A stretch of 64,000 nt of DNA. Origin: Escallonia rubra (taxonomy: Eukaryota > Streptophyta > Magnoliopsida > Escalloniales > Escalloniaceae). The notes beneath the pieces are model-generated. The model did not search any database. It was not told the DNA's origin and saw only the letters and a program-made list of their open reading frames with translations. Within the stretch, counting starts at the first letter, position 1, and each line of letters opens with the position of its first letter. The stretch is from positions 62,001-126,000 of the forward strand of contig JAVXUO010003220.1 in NCBI GenBank assembly GCA_033065855.1, given 5' to 3'. Positions 1-15,700 of the stretch are shown in pieces. Both the position numbers and the translations under genes were made by a program.

Positions 1-714
1 TTGATTTTGGTTTTCCTGTCTTCTTTGTTGGTATCAAGTTGTATCAGACTAGACTATGGCTTGACGCCGTCTGATACTGAAAGTGTGATCCTGCCCTAGA
101 CGATTAGGTTTATGAACTTCTAGCATTTAGTACTTCCATTACAACGGCAATGTTTCACCTTTTTCCAAACTCCTCTCGCCCATTGTCAGAGAAAACTCCT
201 CTAGCTGAAAAAAGGTGATCAAAATAATAAAAGTACACAACCGTATTTCTAATTGGATACGAAAATGATAAAAATGAAAACACAAAATGAAAAAAATAAA
301 ATAAAAATGATAAACGAACAGGCGTGCCCTTTTTGACTTCCCGTCCCTGCAAAGTAGATTCATGTTTGGGCAAATAAAAATTGGAATGGAAAAGTAAGCA
401 ACGCATTAAATCAGGAAAATATAAGAGAATTACGATTCAATTTAATATTTCTCTTCTACTGAACAACTTCGGATCCATTGCCACCTTATTACTGGCCTCT
501 GAGACTTGGATAGGATCATAGTTATTGAAACTTTACATTTTCACTGGAAAAAAGATGACAATAAAATGAAACAAACAAAATAAAAAGAAAAAAAGAGAAA
601 TTAAAAAATATGGAAGAAAAATCTAAAGTTACACATGCCATTTGCGCGACTAAAATACAACATGAGCCTATAAAAAAATACCAAAATTGTTGGAGATTGT
701 CAAAATAACCTCCT

Positions 715-3700
715 TCATGATCTCTTCACAACAACAGTAGCAAATTGAGGGTGGTAGTTGAATTCAAAGTGAACTTTAAGTGATGGGTCAAGAGTCCCTA
801 ACCGAGATATGAGATTAAGGGCAACGGCATTGTGTTCCGCAACCTGCTCTATCCTTCGAAGTTCTTCCATCCTGTCTGGTTCGCTAGAAAAACTACTCCT
901 CAGCTCCTTTGCAATCCTCTGAGCATCCTTGAAGTAATTATACATAACTACCGTCTGCATATAGAGAGGCGTTGGTCGGTGTTTATACAATAATCAAACA
1001 TGAATTAATACGTGTAACAAAACGGCCTAGAACACTCACAGATAAGCGAGCATGAGTGGTAGATTCTCTGAATAATAGGTACGAAGCATTGTCCGGAATG
1101 CAAGCTTTTTGTAGGGGCTCAAAATGCTGATTGAATCGCTAAGGAAGAAAATTTAAAGGTGCAATCGTTAATCTACACCTTCCTTGGCATAACTATAGCA
1201 ACACAGTTCTCTACCCCTAAACAAAATATATATAATTCGTATAAGGATGAAATACAAGGCAAGCGACGTCACATGATGGATGACAACGGTGTAAAGTAAT
1301 GCATAATGTGCGACAGGCAAGCTACTCGCTAGAGTTACCACAAGATTGTTCTTGTGGCCAACCTAATATGGTGTTAAAAGAACGGCTTCTCAGAAAATTC
1401 AATAGTATTTGAGGTTCTAAATTTTGAGTTACTTTATAAAGGAAATAAGGAAAAATATTGCACTTAAACAGCAAAAAGTATATCAAAATTAATGGACCGC
1501 CAAAACACATCTACTCTAGATACTTTTAAGTGACTTGACATCTCTTTCTTTTCTTCCTCTCTCTATTTCCAAGTAAAGGGTGAGCCAACCCCTCTCCCTA
1601 ATCTTGGTTTTTTCAACCCCCTCTTCTTTTTGATAAGACTTTGAAAACTGCTATTCCCACTCGCCCTTTTTGGTGTCTCTTAGAACGCCTTGTAATGTTG
1701 AGTTCTTTAGATCCAAAAAGGAATTTGAATATGATAGCGTATCTGATCCGGGTAAAGCGTATAGTTTTTGACTCTGACAACTTACAGCCAGATGCCCACA
1801 ACAGTTTTTTTTCCCTTTCATAGGCAAATCATTTGAAAAAGGACAGAAAACAAAGAAACAAAATATAGAATCTAGCATTATCAATATCTCAGAAAATTCA
1901 AGTGTGAGCAGAACTTCGTATGTATAGCTGCCAAAATATTTACCTCTTGCTCAGTATTAAAAGGACCCAAACTTTGAAAGACCTGGTGTTCATTCCTCAA
2001 AGCAGCAAGCATCTGGATAAACTGAATCCATTAATAAAGCATTTGAGCTTACATAAAGCATATTCTTAAATAGAAGAACCAAAGGGGGCACATTGAAAAA
2101 TTTTGTTCTGCACTCTGAAAGTATAGCCAAGTATGAACACTAAAAATACGCCAAGAAAAAGCAATACCATTGTGAGCCCTTCAGCAAGATATATATAGCA
2201 CTGAAGAAACAAAACTGCTGGTGGAATCTGATAATCCCTTGTCACGTCCTTTACAGAATCCCTTTTCTTCCTCCCCTTCCGTTTAGCTGGTCAACAAGAA
2301 AAAGTATAAGATTGACATATCTATAATTATAGAAGTATCTTAGCCAAGAAATGATCAAGATGAAATCATTTGTTTGCAAGGTAAAAGTGCCAGACCACCA
2401 TTTATGTGTTCTTTCTACAAGTGTTTTCACGAGAACTTGGGTAAGCTTATGACCATTACAACCCCATCGGAACAGATTTCCAGACCCCCATTTATACTAA
2501 CAAGGAATTAATGTTCTTTTCTCCACGCCACTAACATGTTAAGAAATCTTTTAGGAAAATCCTGAAGTGGTTTAGCTAAAGTTCCATTTGTGTACATTTA
2601 CAACTCAATCTGGCAAGATGTAAAGACTTCAGTTTTATCTGCATTCTCACCAGTTTCATTGCTTGTGACCATCTTGAGATGTTTCTTCTCCGCAAGCTTA
2701 ATTAAGACAGCATATATATACCAATAGACCATGCAATATTCGCTGGGAGAATATAGTTCCAGTTCAAAGCCCAACATGAGAAAACGAGAAGCCATCCAGT
2801 ATGTGTGTTCCTCTACCCAACTAAGGAGGTGGTTGGATATCTTCACGTATATATTCTGCAGAACAAGCAGAACACAGGTAAAAAAATCATGGCATGAGCA
2901 ATCATCTTGTCAGATAGAGTACCAGTGCTTTCCGAGTTAGGTCAGCACTTCCAGTCAAAAGCAGTCAGATAATTACCAAAATTCTAATTCTACTAGCAAG
3001 TGCGGCTGATGACTTCATTACAGAATTTAAAAAAACTTCATTTTGTCCGCTTTAATTTGTTACTATTACAGATTACTTCCGCTGATGACTTCATTAAAGA
3101 GTAAGAAAAGCTTCATTTTGCCCGCTTTAATTGATGTTCTTACTATAACATAACACTGCTAGTGCTTGCCCAAGTGGTCCTGACAAAAAGGTGATGGCTG
3201 TCTCGAACTTTCAGTTGTCATGTTGAAAACCTAACCGGCTAACCCCAGTTCTACCAACTTTTTATTCATAGAAACGAGAGATACATGACTGCAAATAACC
3301 CCTTCATGCCCAGCATCAGGTTTTATAGTGTGTCTTATAGATAACAGGCAGACTGGATGGTAGGAATCATTTTGGTGAATAACCATAGAACAATATGCTG
3401 TGACTGGGTAACACTGGCAGTGTCCAGACTCACCTATCGGCCTAATGAATTTGATTAGACCATTAATTTTAATAGTCAAGGATGCCAAATGAGAAGCATG
3501 TGAGACGCAAATCTCCCATGAAAATTGTGAAGTATCAGACACTGTTCAATAGGTTCAGACCAAAACAAATTTAAGATTGTCATTTTCAAATATGAACAAC
3601 ACCAACTTACTAAATCAAAGTAGCTTCTGTTATCAGAAATTGTGCTCAAGGCATGAGAAGACAAATCAGATGCTAGTTTGAGATTTAAAAGCGGGAGAGG

Positions 3701-6700
3701 GGATTACTTTGCACATAAAAACTGAGATTGAGAATCAGCAACTAAGTGATCGTAATAGTCTTGATTGAAAGGCTACATGCAGGTCTGATCACAAACAACA
3801 ATATACCTCATCAATGAAAGTGCTTGGAAGTTCCCCAAACTCCTTCCTGAAAGCCAGGTCCAACTGTTAAAACCAGTTACAACAATCAAGTACATAGATT
3901 AGCCATTTGAAGAAGTTGTTTCATTCAAAGGAAACGCTCATCACCAGATTTATTTATATCTAATCAGCGACTGGAACAGCCGGCATAATAAAACCCAAGT
4001 GAACCAGGTGTTGTAAGCACTTGTTTTGTTAACATAAACAAGTCAAACTGCTTTATTAGTACCATTGATTGGCCACCCAATTCATTCATTAGTTAGCCGG
4101 TCAGCTGTTAACACTGAAAATATAAGAAGAGCAAAAGACGCATAATATCGTCCAGTAAATTTAAAATGATAATACAAAAAATGAAGAAATTGAGCAGATT
4201 AAACAAATATGTGAAAAAAATAGGAAAATATAAGTAGAACAGACCTGCAGATGTATGATACGCCATTCTTGTAAAATTTTCCCAAGTTTACGCCGTTGCC
4301 ATGCGGTATTTGTACAGAGAATTCTAAGGAAATTGATCACTAACTGCCTCATGAGAACACATTGATAGAATAAGAAAAAAACTTGTAAACGGTGCTGATT
4401 AAAAATGAAATTGTTGAGGCAATAACTGACTAATAAGAAGATAAGACTTCCAAAGATCCACAAACTGGAGAACTAATTAAATAATGCAATGACACCAAAC
4501 AGAAATATCACGATCTTTACCTGCCCTAGATGTACAACACATTCATTCTTTTGAATATCATGATTCTTTGCCGCGTCAGGTAAAACAGCAGCTTTACAGA
4601 CCACAGAAAAGATGGGATCACGTCCATAGAGTTTTGCATCTTGAACTAGTATAAGCTGTCAAGTTTTCAGCATGAATAGAAAGGATAAGAGGCATTGATG
4701 AAATTTGGTTAGGTGAAATATGATACATCTTCAAGTAGACCCAGAGAAGCTTCATTACAACTACTTGAGTGTTGGCTAAATAAATCCCTATTCACCATTC
4801 AATTCTGACAAGCACCCCCTGAGGTGGCTTTTTACTTGCTATGCTTCTTCAGAAGAAAAAAGTTATGACACGCAAAAATTTGAAAACATGAATCAGATTT
4901 CCAATGGTGCTTCATGTGCCTGATAGCTTTGGATTTCCGTCCTAAGGCAAAAGAGGCTTCCACTTTCCAGTTTCCAGTATCCACTCTCAGCGGCAAGCAA
5001 GAATCTGTATGTAGCTTCTTGATTGATATAGGTGAACATTCAGAACCCATTAATATGGTAGTGCTCTCGAGCAAAACTTGTGAATGAATTCCATTGGTAA
5101 ATATGATACAATATTCGACCATACTACAACAATATACCGCACACCTAATGATTTAGGTATAACCAGGTCATATGACTAGTCATTAGCCAACAATTTGGAG
5201 TAAAAAGTGGTCAAAAAACAAACGTAACGAAGTTGCTAGAAAAAAACAAGGGTAAATACTTGCAACATGGGCATTAGCAAAAACCAACCTGTAGATGAGC
5301 TCTAGCAACCAATTCAGGTTGAAACTTTTGGAATGCAACCACAAAACATAAAACACCGTCGAACGCTGGATCCAAAGAGTAGGAACATACAATATCTAAA
5401 TCGTGAAGCAGCTTCTGAAAATATTCAACAGCCTGAAAGACGAAGAAAGAGTAAGCCAAGAACCAAAAATATAAATAAACATTAGTTTTACAAAGGTGCA
5501 CCTTTTTCCAGCTAAGGAGCCTAATTGCACGAGGTGGTGTAGGAGCAGACAATCTATTGTTTAAAGTAGAATCAAACCCAATTGGTTGACGACCAGAAGC
5601 AGTTGTTCTGTCCTCAATACCATCTCCACAAGTTCCACATGCTTCTTTGGACCTAAGGAATTCAGCTGATTTAAGAATGTTCTCTAGCTCCAACAAGCAC
5701 GAGGATATATGTTTTCTCGCTAACTCCAATCCTCTGCCTTGAGGTCGCTTTATACACGTCAGAACATGGAAAAAATGCTGAACACAAAGGAAATTAGAGA
5801 AAAGGAAGTTATTATTAAAGCAACTGCTATGGTTCTTCACAGCTACATAATACGATTGAGATATGGTACAAAAGAACGAGGCAAGTGCGTAATTCACCCC
5901 AAAATATACTACATAGTGTGAGAGAACATCAATGGTTTAAAATGTTCCCACGCATCAGAGCACGCTCACCGAACATTTGCACAGAGCGTGAATGATACAA
6001 TCTTTAGCAAGAAAATCAGCATCTCCTTACTTTTGTAAAAACAAATTACAGAAATGGACCAGGAGGAATAATTAGCTATTCATGTACTACCTTCAACTGT
6101 TTCAGCCAAAGTTCAAGGAAAAAAAAAATGCAATTTCTGATATATCAATTTTTCGACTTTTCATGGGAACAATATGCTTGACATGAAGTTACTCCAAGAA
6201 ACTGAATGTAATTAAGTGAAGTATCAGCCATTTTAAGGTTCGATGCTAGAATGCACATATCAGAACAAGCATCACGTTTGCCCTTTGCATCCTTAATGTC
6301 CAACAACACCCTGTGACTAAACTAAGCTCAAGCATTCCATGCTCGATGAATAATATAAGGAAATCATTTCTACTAGCCATAGGCCTCTTCTAAATGCATG
6401 GCTCTCTCAAAGTTGAACAGCCCCCTCCCTAAAAAAGAAGAAACAAAAGAAGCACTTCCCCACGGAGAGATGTGGCGGCGCCCGGGGGGGTTGGGTTGGG
6501 GTTGTTCTCTTGATAAGAAGGGTGCCTAAACAAACCATAATGCTTAAATTATGAAGAGTTGTTTCAGGCACTAATCCATAATGCTTTAATCATGATGAGT
6601 TGTTTCAGGGGCAATACTAATTACATAAAAAAGCCTTGGAGATGATTATTGCAACGCAATTTCAAATAGCTGCCCGCAAGAGTTTCATACGTTCCATGGG

Positions 6701-9700
6701 TTATTTTTTGTTTTCAATCCTCTTGTCACAGAACCATTATTTAGTTTTTGAAAACTTCGGTAACATGAGCACTTTAATCTCGTAAATTTCCCAAGTTCCT
6801 ATCTGTTTGGCCGTGCATCGCGCGTGTGTGTTGCTTATGAACGGCTCAACATTCACATACAGTGGCCTCACAGATATCCTATGAAGTATTTCCTTCAACT
6901 TGATATGTGTATTGCTATTGTACGACACTCCACAAGCACTTCTTCACTTTATCAAGCACAAATCATCAATTTCTTTCCTCTTAAGATATAATTGAAGATA
7001 CTTCAAATATCATTGTTAATTACTATCCGTTTTCCTGTTCTTACTAAAGATTCACCTCATACACTCTGTCTTCAACTTATTTAATTTAAAGCCCTTACAT
7101 ATTGCAGACTAGTCTCATCCAATAATGCTACCTGTCCAAAATAGCTACACCGTGATATCTCACACTGAATAACATTAAAGTCCTCTAAATCTAAAGTAAT
7201 TAGTTAGGGGCTCTATAGCTGATCTTTCCTAATTCAATACTTATTGCTGTATCTCAGTAGATCTCATATTGGTTACTGGTCCATCGTAGATGATTTTAAT
7301 ATCACATCAACATACTTCCTAGATACTCCTTCCTTCACTAAAACCACATTAATTTTCTTGGTGCCATGCAATATGCTTTCAAAAGTACTGCGTATCATAT
7401 ATAATGCCTTACATCTCCAAAAAATATATATATACATACATATGCAATGCACATACAATCTAATAGATGAGTGTGCGCGCGTGTGTGAGCGCCAGTGCGT
7501 GTCTACAAATACATGTTAGAACGGTTTAAGTGGCGTGAAGGAAGTTTCTGCTTCTGCAAGCGGCTCCTTCATTCCTACAGAGGAACTGTTCCATTCAACA
7601 TTACACACAGTTCTATGCCCCACCATAATCCAAATTCCCAAAGAGCTTCTTATATCCACTCATACTACCCTATTCTATTATTAGGCTTTACTAATGGAGG
7701 TGCCTCATTAAACCTACGGGTATAATGTAAGTAGCCTTGACGAGTAAAGGGCTTCCCCCGCAAGCTTAGTGACGTATAATAAATGTTCATCTTAGCCACA
7801 AAAATTACAAGAAAACAAAGGGTAAGACCTTACGAAAGCGCAAACGGCATAACAAAGCTTTGCAGTATCCTTCTTCCAAGTTAGGATTAGATTGTAATGC
7901 CTCTATATCTGCATTAAAACGGGAAGTGCAACTTCATGAGCGACAATTTACCAATATTAAATGAGTGGAAAAGATGGTGATATGTACATGCGATGCAACA
8001 AATGTGTAGCTATGACATCGCATACTATTTTCCACAGCATCTGCTATACAGTACAATTAATACCAGCCATGTAATAATGGAAGCAAGTATCAAACTTACA
8101 GGGAAGATTTCAGCAACTAAATGGGAAAACAAACTGTTCAGACCAAGAGAACTCGCTAAAAAAATACAAATGCCTTAGCATTTGGAAATTAGGTAGCACA
8201 AAATCTAGAGCCTCTAACACAAGTAAACAAATTTCTCAACTCTGAAAAATGTTAGGCCATGCCTATCTCTAGAAGAAGACTAGCCAACCAAAATATGTCA
8301 CTTCAAGCACCAATAGAACCATTTTAGTGCAATCTGGCCCATGGTTCGCTTGGTACGTGGTACAGTTACATGGGTATGCAGCAATTATGGACTTAATTGA
8401 TTCGCTATTTGGGTTCGTAGTACGCTTTGGTTCCCCGTGGAAGAATATGTGGATAGTATACAACCATACATGGATACATGAATGCAATGCTTTGCTTTCC
8501 AAGAGAAGAGAACTTCATGTTTAATAATCCGAGTAGTTCGTAATTAACTACATTAAACACCATTTTGCAAGAATCTGGTAGACACTGTTTTCTGGTTGCC
8601 ATATTTTTGGAGAACCACAATTCAACTCGAGGAATTTACTCGCGCATTCCTGAGGAAGGGGATTAAGACTGAGATCCATAGCATACCAGTAAAGGAGCAT
8701 ATTAAATAAGCTAGAACCTAGTTGTGGCTTTCTTTTCATCAGGCCTCTTTGACCACCATGGTTGCTGGAAAAATTTAGCTCATGTACAATCAGCAAAAGG
8801 CAGGTACATTTATTTGTGCCCACTGTTACATTGACATAACCACCCCCTTTCTTGCACACACTCTTGCCCCACCCACCCGACCAGGTCAGCCCCCAAAACC
8901 AAACAAAAAAAGGAAAGAACTAATTACGAACAAAAGGCTGATTCAGACTGAAAAAATTACTGTCAAATTATTAATGCCATGGGTTGAGGCCTATACATTG
9001 GGAAACATAAACTCTGCCTAACGTACAGACTGGAACAGGTAGCCTTCCAGTCAAATGGGAATATAAGCCCAAGAATTTTTGTACTTCCTTAATATGCATT
9101 AGCTAATATCTGCAACTGAACCATCGACCTCTACTAAAGCACTACCACTCGAAGATAACACTTGGCCACCCCAAGGATTCCTGAAAGTTTCTTTCTGCCC
9201 AGTAGGACAGTTCACTAGCAGCACAACTGGGAGAAGCAGGCAGAAGGCCCTTTTGTAATCAGAATATGCACAAGCATTCAGACAAACAGTTGTTCGACAA
9301 ATGAGGAAGACAGGCTACCCATGTGAACTAGAATCTGTGTAGAACCTGGCAGAAAGTACGTAAAGGGTTTCTCCAAAAATTAAGAAACATGGCCCTAGCG
9401 AAAAGACATCATCTGATCAGCTAGGTGGGCGAGTTCAGTTACAAGGTATACACTTGGTCACTAATGAATAGTCCACCCTCGGAGCCAGGATGACTACATA
9501 ACCTGAAAAAAAAAGTAAGAAGTCAAACCCCACAAAGGCAGAAGTTAGGAATATAATAGAGACAGTTGCAAGAAAACCCCACCATCTTTCCCATGTGAAA
9601 CCTCTGTTTTCCAAACTCCAGACACTGAATACCTCAATCTTGGGGCTTGAACCCGGACATCTATCTGAGACAAATTTTAACTCTAACCAAGAAATAGCAA

Positions 9701-12700
9701 AAACACAACTAGGCCTTCAGAATTACTAATAGAACATACTCCAAAAGTTTCGTTCATGAGCAATGCTATCTGCTCAGTAACTATGTTACACGGACTCGCT
9801 ACAAGGCTTCAGGTCGTATTCGCGTCAAGTGTTGGGTTCGTCTAATTTTTACAACACAAGACATGGGGACACGGAAAATTATTCATACATATTATTACTT
9901 TTTAGTTATTTCCTGAGGTAAAATGGTGTTTATGTGACGCACATGGTTTTAATCGAGAACTTGTCTCATCTTAAAGTAATAACAGATCAAAAGAAAAACT
10001 AAAGATAGGGTTCAAAGTGGCAAATCCTATGAGATGTGTCAGACACGGATCTCATACCCATGTCCAAATGTCGAGTGCCCCACATGGGAACCTCAGGCAT
10101 TTTGAAGAGTCCATGTAACATAGTCAGTAACTACCTTCTAATACTGTCTTCTTCAGCAATGGAGCTTTACATGCACGTAATTGGCGAGAAATAGTTTCCT
10201 CTACTGCATGTAGCATAGATAAGCACTTCTCATCTCCATCTGCTTTCAAAGGTAGACCACTTGTCACTGTAAAAAGATCCTCTTCCTGTCAAAAAGGAAA
10301 ACTAGAATAAATATGAGGCAGAATTATACTTCACTTTTCGGCACAACAAACGATTACAGGTCTACCAAATAGGTAAGAACTGATTACCATGCAATGACTA
10401 TATGAATGCTACAACAACTCTTGTTTGCTTCACTTCCTACTCCAGGAAGATATGGCACATGATGACATAACCTTATTAGAATAAACAGGTACTGTCCTAT
10501 ATGCTCCATTGCTTTCAAGAGTGGCTTCTTCCATTCTACTAATTTACCCCCCTGTATCTAAGAAGCACGGACACGGGTGCAGATACGCGGATACGGCATT
10601 TTTAAAAATTTTAGGATACGGGTGAGGCGGAGATACGGCATATTTTATAAATATTTTTTTAATTATGTATACTTAGTATTTAATTTTTAAACAATTTCAA
10701 ATCTTAATAATCATAATATGTGTTTGATATATGTGAAAAGATATTAATATTCCAACCAAAGTAGTGAGTTGTTAAGTTTAATGGGTTCTTTTGTAAATTT
10801 TAAAGCTTTCAACCAAATTAGTAAGAATTTGTTAAGTTTAATGGGTTATTTTATAAATATTAAAATTGTAGAACTGAACATAATAAAGTTTTTATGTGGT
10901 AGCACTTCTATTTCTTTAAAGTACTGGGGTTGATTTATATAATAACTTAACATTGGGGGTCCTTAAATAATATAACAAAATTAATGTAAACAAGTCAAAA
11001 GTCAGAAGAAGATAGAGTCAACACATCGACACAGAACAAAGAGTTAACATCAACTCTCTGGAAGATGGCGCACAGCGCTCGATGGTCGCCGGGACTCGGC
11101 GCACAGGGACGCCGCAGTGGGTCGCCGGTAAGTCTCATTCTCCTCCTTCTGCTTCTTCTTCTTCTTCTTCTTCTTCTACTTCTTCTCTCCAGTGTCTCCT
11201 CTCAGATTTCCGGAGGTCGCCGGAGTTCCCGATGGTCGTCGGTGGTGGCCGGAGTTCCTGATGGTCGCCAGTGGTGACAGATCTGAGCCAATACGCGATC
11301 GATCCGCACCCAGGATTTAAGAAATTAAAAAAAAATGGTGGACATGCACCTAACACGCACCGGTGCCGCACCCGACGCGTATCCGGTGCCGGTGCTTCAC
11401 CCTAAGTGCCGCACCGGTGCTTCATAGCCCTGTATACTTGGAACAAAGAATTTTATCCAGTGTCGTAAAATTCACTTACAAATGCTATGGTCTGACCTTA
11501 TATATGTTCTTGGCCTCTGGGCTCTAGCATTACAGATACCTAAAGAATGGTCAATGGGCTTCTGCAGGAAGTGAACTTCGACATGATTACGGTAACAGCA
11601 TAAGCGATTCTAAATCAGAAGCAATAGCACACCTTAGGAATATCTAGACTAGAAAGAGGAGGACTACAATGGTAACTAATAAGGACGCTAGTGAAGTTAA
11701 CCAGCTCAGACCTCCACACATATTCAGAAAGAAAAGTGTGCAGCACAAAAGAACCAAAGAAAAAGAAGTGCAGCTTTGACTAATTTAGCTGCCTCCAATC
11801 ATATATAATCATATTTAGCCTTCTTTGATATGTAAAATGGGTAAAAATGATCTCATACAGTATTGGCTGTTTCCATTATCTCGCAGTTATGAGGTCATGT
11901 TTTAAGTTGTTTAAACCATCACTACCTTGGATCGACAATGAACCTTACAACTAGTTCGAGAAGGTCGGGGCCTTCACCAATTTCAAAGTTGGCAAATAGG
12001 CCCTTAACAATTTTAAAATTGACACCAGAGAATCTACCAAAGCAGCCAGTACCAATGCTTGCATCCGTATCACTGCACACATCCGGACATAAAATGCTGT
12101 ATTCTTAGACATGTTTCTTGACGACCCACTGCAAGAGTCACCACTTCCCAACCAGTCCTATCTAAGATCCCAATCTCAAATTTTTTTATTTGGCCTTCTC
12201 AATACAGTCGTGCAGGACAGGTATTTTCTACCAGAACTATTAGTTACAAGCCAACTTGTAAGTTAGTGAAAACTAATGCATATTGTGAATCCCTTGTTCG
12301 CCGGCAAAAGTACCTAACAAGGATATCTTTAGGTACCTTTGATCACTATTGCATGAAGAAGATAATGATAACAAAATTGCCCACAGAAAAGGAGCAGGTT
12401 GACTAAAGGGAGGTGTGCTGCTGGAGGCTATGTGATTGGTGAGGCCAAAGATGCCCTATGGCTTAGGATATTAGGCAAGTGAAATCATCATACGTAACAG
12501 AGGTCCAGAGGTGAATGATGAGCAGCCACACAAGGAGGGATAGAACAAGAAATGGGGATATCCGCAAGAAGGTGGGGGAGGCATCTAAGGGAAAGAGAAG
12601 GACCTATAGCTTGAGATGGTTAGGTCATATCACAGGCAGGCCTTTCAATGTAACAGTCAGAAAAGTAATTTGTGCCAAGGTGAAGCAGAGGAATAGATTC

Positions 12701-15700
12701 AGAATAATATTAGAGAACTAGTTATAAATACTTGATAACTAGGAATCTATCAGGAGAACATGTGCTTGTATAGAGAAAATAGGAGAAAAGGATTCATATG
12801 GCCAAAGCCAACTAGATTAGGAGAATGCCGCAATAAGCTGATGATTGTGTATCTATATGCTTTTCATCAAAAGTAAAGATCAAAGTAAAGCGAAAAGGGT
12901 TGTTAAAATACTTTACTTCATGTGTGCGTGCATCAGAAACAGCCGAGACAACTGCATTGCATGTTGTGCGAATGACTCTGCAGTAAGAATGTAGCAGTGC
13001 ATGTGACGATGTTCTATCTGGCTTTAGAAGATATATGCAAGAAAAAACAGTTTGCGCCAACGTATGACCCCTGTGCCATGTTGCCTGCCATGTGGTATGT
13101 TAGTTAGGAAATCCATTTCTGGTTTTCCAATTAAAAGATTAGGTCAAAAGGGATAAGAGTAACTAACTTTTTATGTGGAAAGGGACATTAGATAGTACCT
13201 CACATGCAAGAAGATGATCCATGATGTCAATGATACATTGAACATCGGTACTTCTATTGAAGCTCAAAGGGACTGGAGCAGCACCATTCTCAATGGCTTC
13301 CTCAACAGAATAATATGTACAAACGATACCTGAATCCATCTTTGGGTCCATTATCTAATAGATAGATTATTCGAGTAGTGAGTCAAAAGGATAAGGCTTA
13401 CAAGTCCAAATATACTGAAATGACTACTAACTAAAAAATACACCCAGCATTGTATCATATTCCTTTTGCAGCTTTCTTCACATTAATGAAAACCCAAAAT
13501 GCAACTTTTGGTAAAAAGGTTTAAGAGGCAAGACTCTTAGTACCTATAAAAGAGAAGACATACAGAACAGGAAAGTTAAACATACGGAGTAACTGAACTA
13601 AAGTTTAAGTACATTCTGTCTTGTTTAGTGTCCTCGTACATCAAAGATAATTGTTCTCCTGTACAACCCCCCCCCCCCCCCCCCCCACCACCCAACAAAC
13701 CCACCCACCAACAAAACACACTCACACACACACACGAAGGCGTCTTTTTTATATTACTCATCTTCTAAGAAGCACAGATTCCGGCGCGGGTGCGGACGCG
13801 ATACGGGAGTGGATACGTCATTTTTTCGAAAAATAGGATACGGGTGAGGCGGGGATACGGCAAAAAATTATTATTATATATTATTTATTTATACGAGACA
13901 AACATATGATATTTTAGACAAACAATAAGGTATTTTGTTAATTTGACGGGCTACTTTAGAAATATTGAAAGTGCATAGCCAAATATGACAAAGTTTGTAG
14001 AAGTTCTGTTATTTTTTAAAAATAGTGGGGCTGTTTTAAAAGATTGTCAATAAATTGGGAGGGTAAACATAATAAACAGAAACTTTCATAGAAACCCTAG
14101 CTTATAAGTTAAAACACAGCCGTCACCCAAAATAGACAACATCAAAAGAGCTCTGCAAAGAGGGTCGCCGGTCGACTCTCGCCGGAAGACCCTTGCCGCT
14201 CCGGCGCAGGTTGTTTCTTCTCTTCTCCTTCTTCTTCTCTTTCTTGTTCTCCTTCTTATCTTCCCCTTCTTCTTCTTTTTCTACTCTCTGCCAAAAAACC
14301 CTGGGTGCGTGTCCGAGCCGCACCCAAGATCCAAAAAAAAAAGTGAAAAAAAAAAAGTTTCGGATACGCACTTAGTGCGCACCCATGCCGCACCCGACGC
14401 GCACCCGCTGCTGGTGCTTCCCCCAGACTAGCGCACCGGTGCTTCATAGCTCATCTTCTTATTTTTTATATACACAAACAGTGTACAAAGTCCGCTGGCT
14501 ATACACGTTGTTTAAACTATCATAAAAAGTCTAAGAAGGCATCATTGGAATCAATGCTTAAAAAATGAGAACGAGAGCCTTAAGTTTTTCCGAAGACAAG
14601 TCCACCTTCAAAGGCTCTACACTTCCTTTCCCTCCAAATTGCACCAACAGAGGGATCAGTTCCCAAAGTTTCAAGGTATAACTTCTCCTTTATGTATAGA
14701 CCAAGCACTAGGCAGGTCCAACATCGAAAGAGGCATGACCCAAAGGCTGAAGACAAGACCACAAATACTACTGGCAACTGGATGATGCGAAGGAGGATGG
14801 CCCAGCAACTCTACTGACCAATTTCCGCATTTTGAATCAAACTTCTTGCACCTCCCCACACAAGAATTCAAGCCCCCTAAAGGAAGCTGAAGAGTGCTAA
14901 ACCTTCTCCCAACGAGTTTACTAAAAATAAACCCCTTCTATCTTTTGTCCACAACACCCAGTCTTCTGTACCTCGAGAAACAGCCAAAGAATGTGGTGAT
15001 AAAAAAAGTGGAAAACTCCAATCCCCTGTCCTGAAAAGTCCTGATAACAGGATTCCAAGCATGATCATTCCCTCTATATGAAGACGCCTCAGAAGCACTA
15101 GCCTCCTGATTGCATGCGATATAAAGAAGACTACGAATCACTTGCACGGCTCTTCCTCGCCATACTAAGTATCAAACAAGCATTTCAGAGATTACCATCA
15201 CCAACAAAAAGAAAGTATATTACTATTACATCTCTGCCACTCCAAGCTAGTTTCAACCTATAAACTCAATCCATGCGGTCTCCGCACCTTGTTCAGAGAC
15301 CAAGCACAAGCCCCTAACGCAAACTTGGCACAGACATGCCTCCTCAATAACGCTCCCATCTGTGCATATATCTACATGACACTCTCTCTCTCTCTTTATG
15401 CAAGTCACCAATTCTCTCAATATATATAAATCCAAAATCAACTCCTCTACATATGAAGCACTGCCCTACGTGATGAACGAGCTCCTTAACAAGAATAAAC
15501 ATCTTCAGAGAAGTCTCTAATGAATAAGCATGCTACTAACAGCATGCATGGTACAGTACATGCAGGAACTCCATAGCGGTTTCAAGCTACGGCTATTCCT
15601 TTATCTTCACTCGTCCCACACCCAGCCCATCTAAACTCCATCTTAGCGCCGCGAATGCTTACAAATTACCTCTTCTGCTCAATTCTTTGTCTTTAGTTCC

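Noticed and set aside
9642..9654. B-box-like sequence as a tRNA gene
   Set aside because: No acceptor stem or cloverleaf can be drawn around it; it fits a SINE remnant better.
11065..11371. Leu/Glu-rich open frames on both strands
   Set aside because: They run through the GC-rich part and (CTT)n tract of a hAT-like element; composition alone explains them.
13576..13836. Poly-Pro/poly-Gly frames
   Set aside because: They are translations of a poly-C/(CA)n simple repeat inside an intron.
14123..14447. Lys/Glu-rich and Ser-rich frames
   Set aside because: They lie in a non-autonomous element and a pyrimidine tract; no start context or family match.
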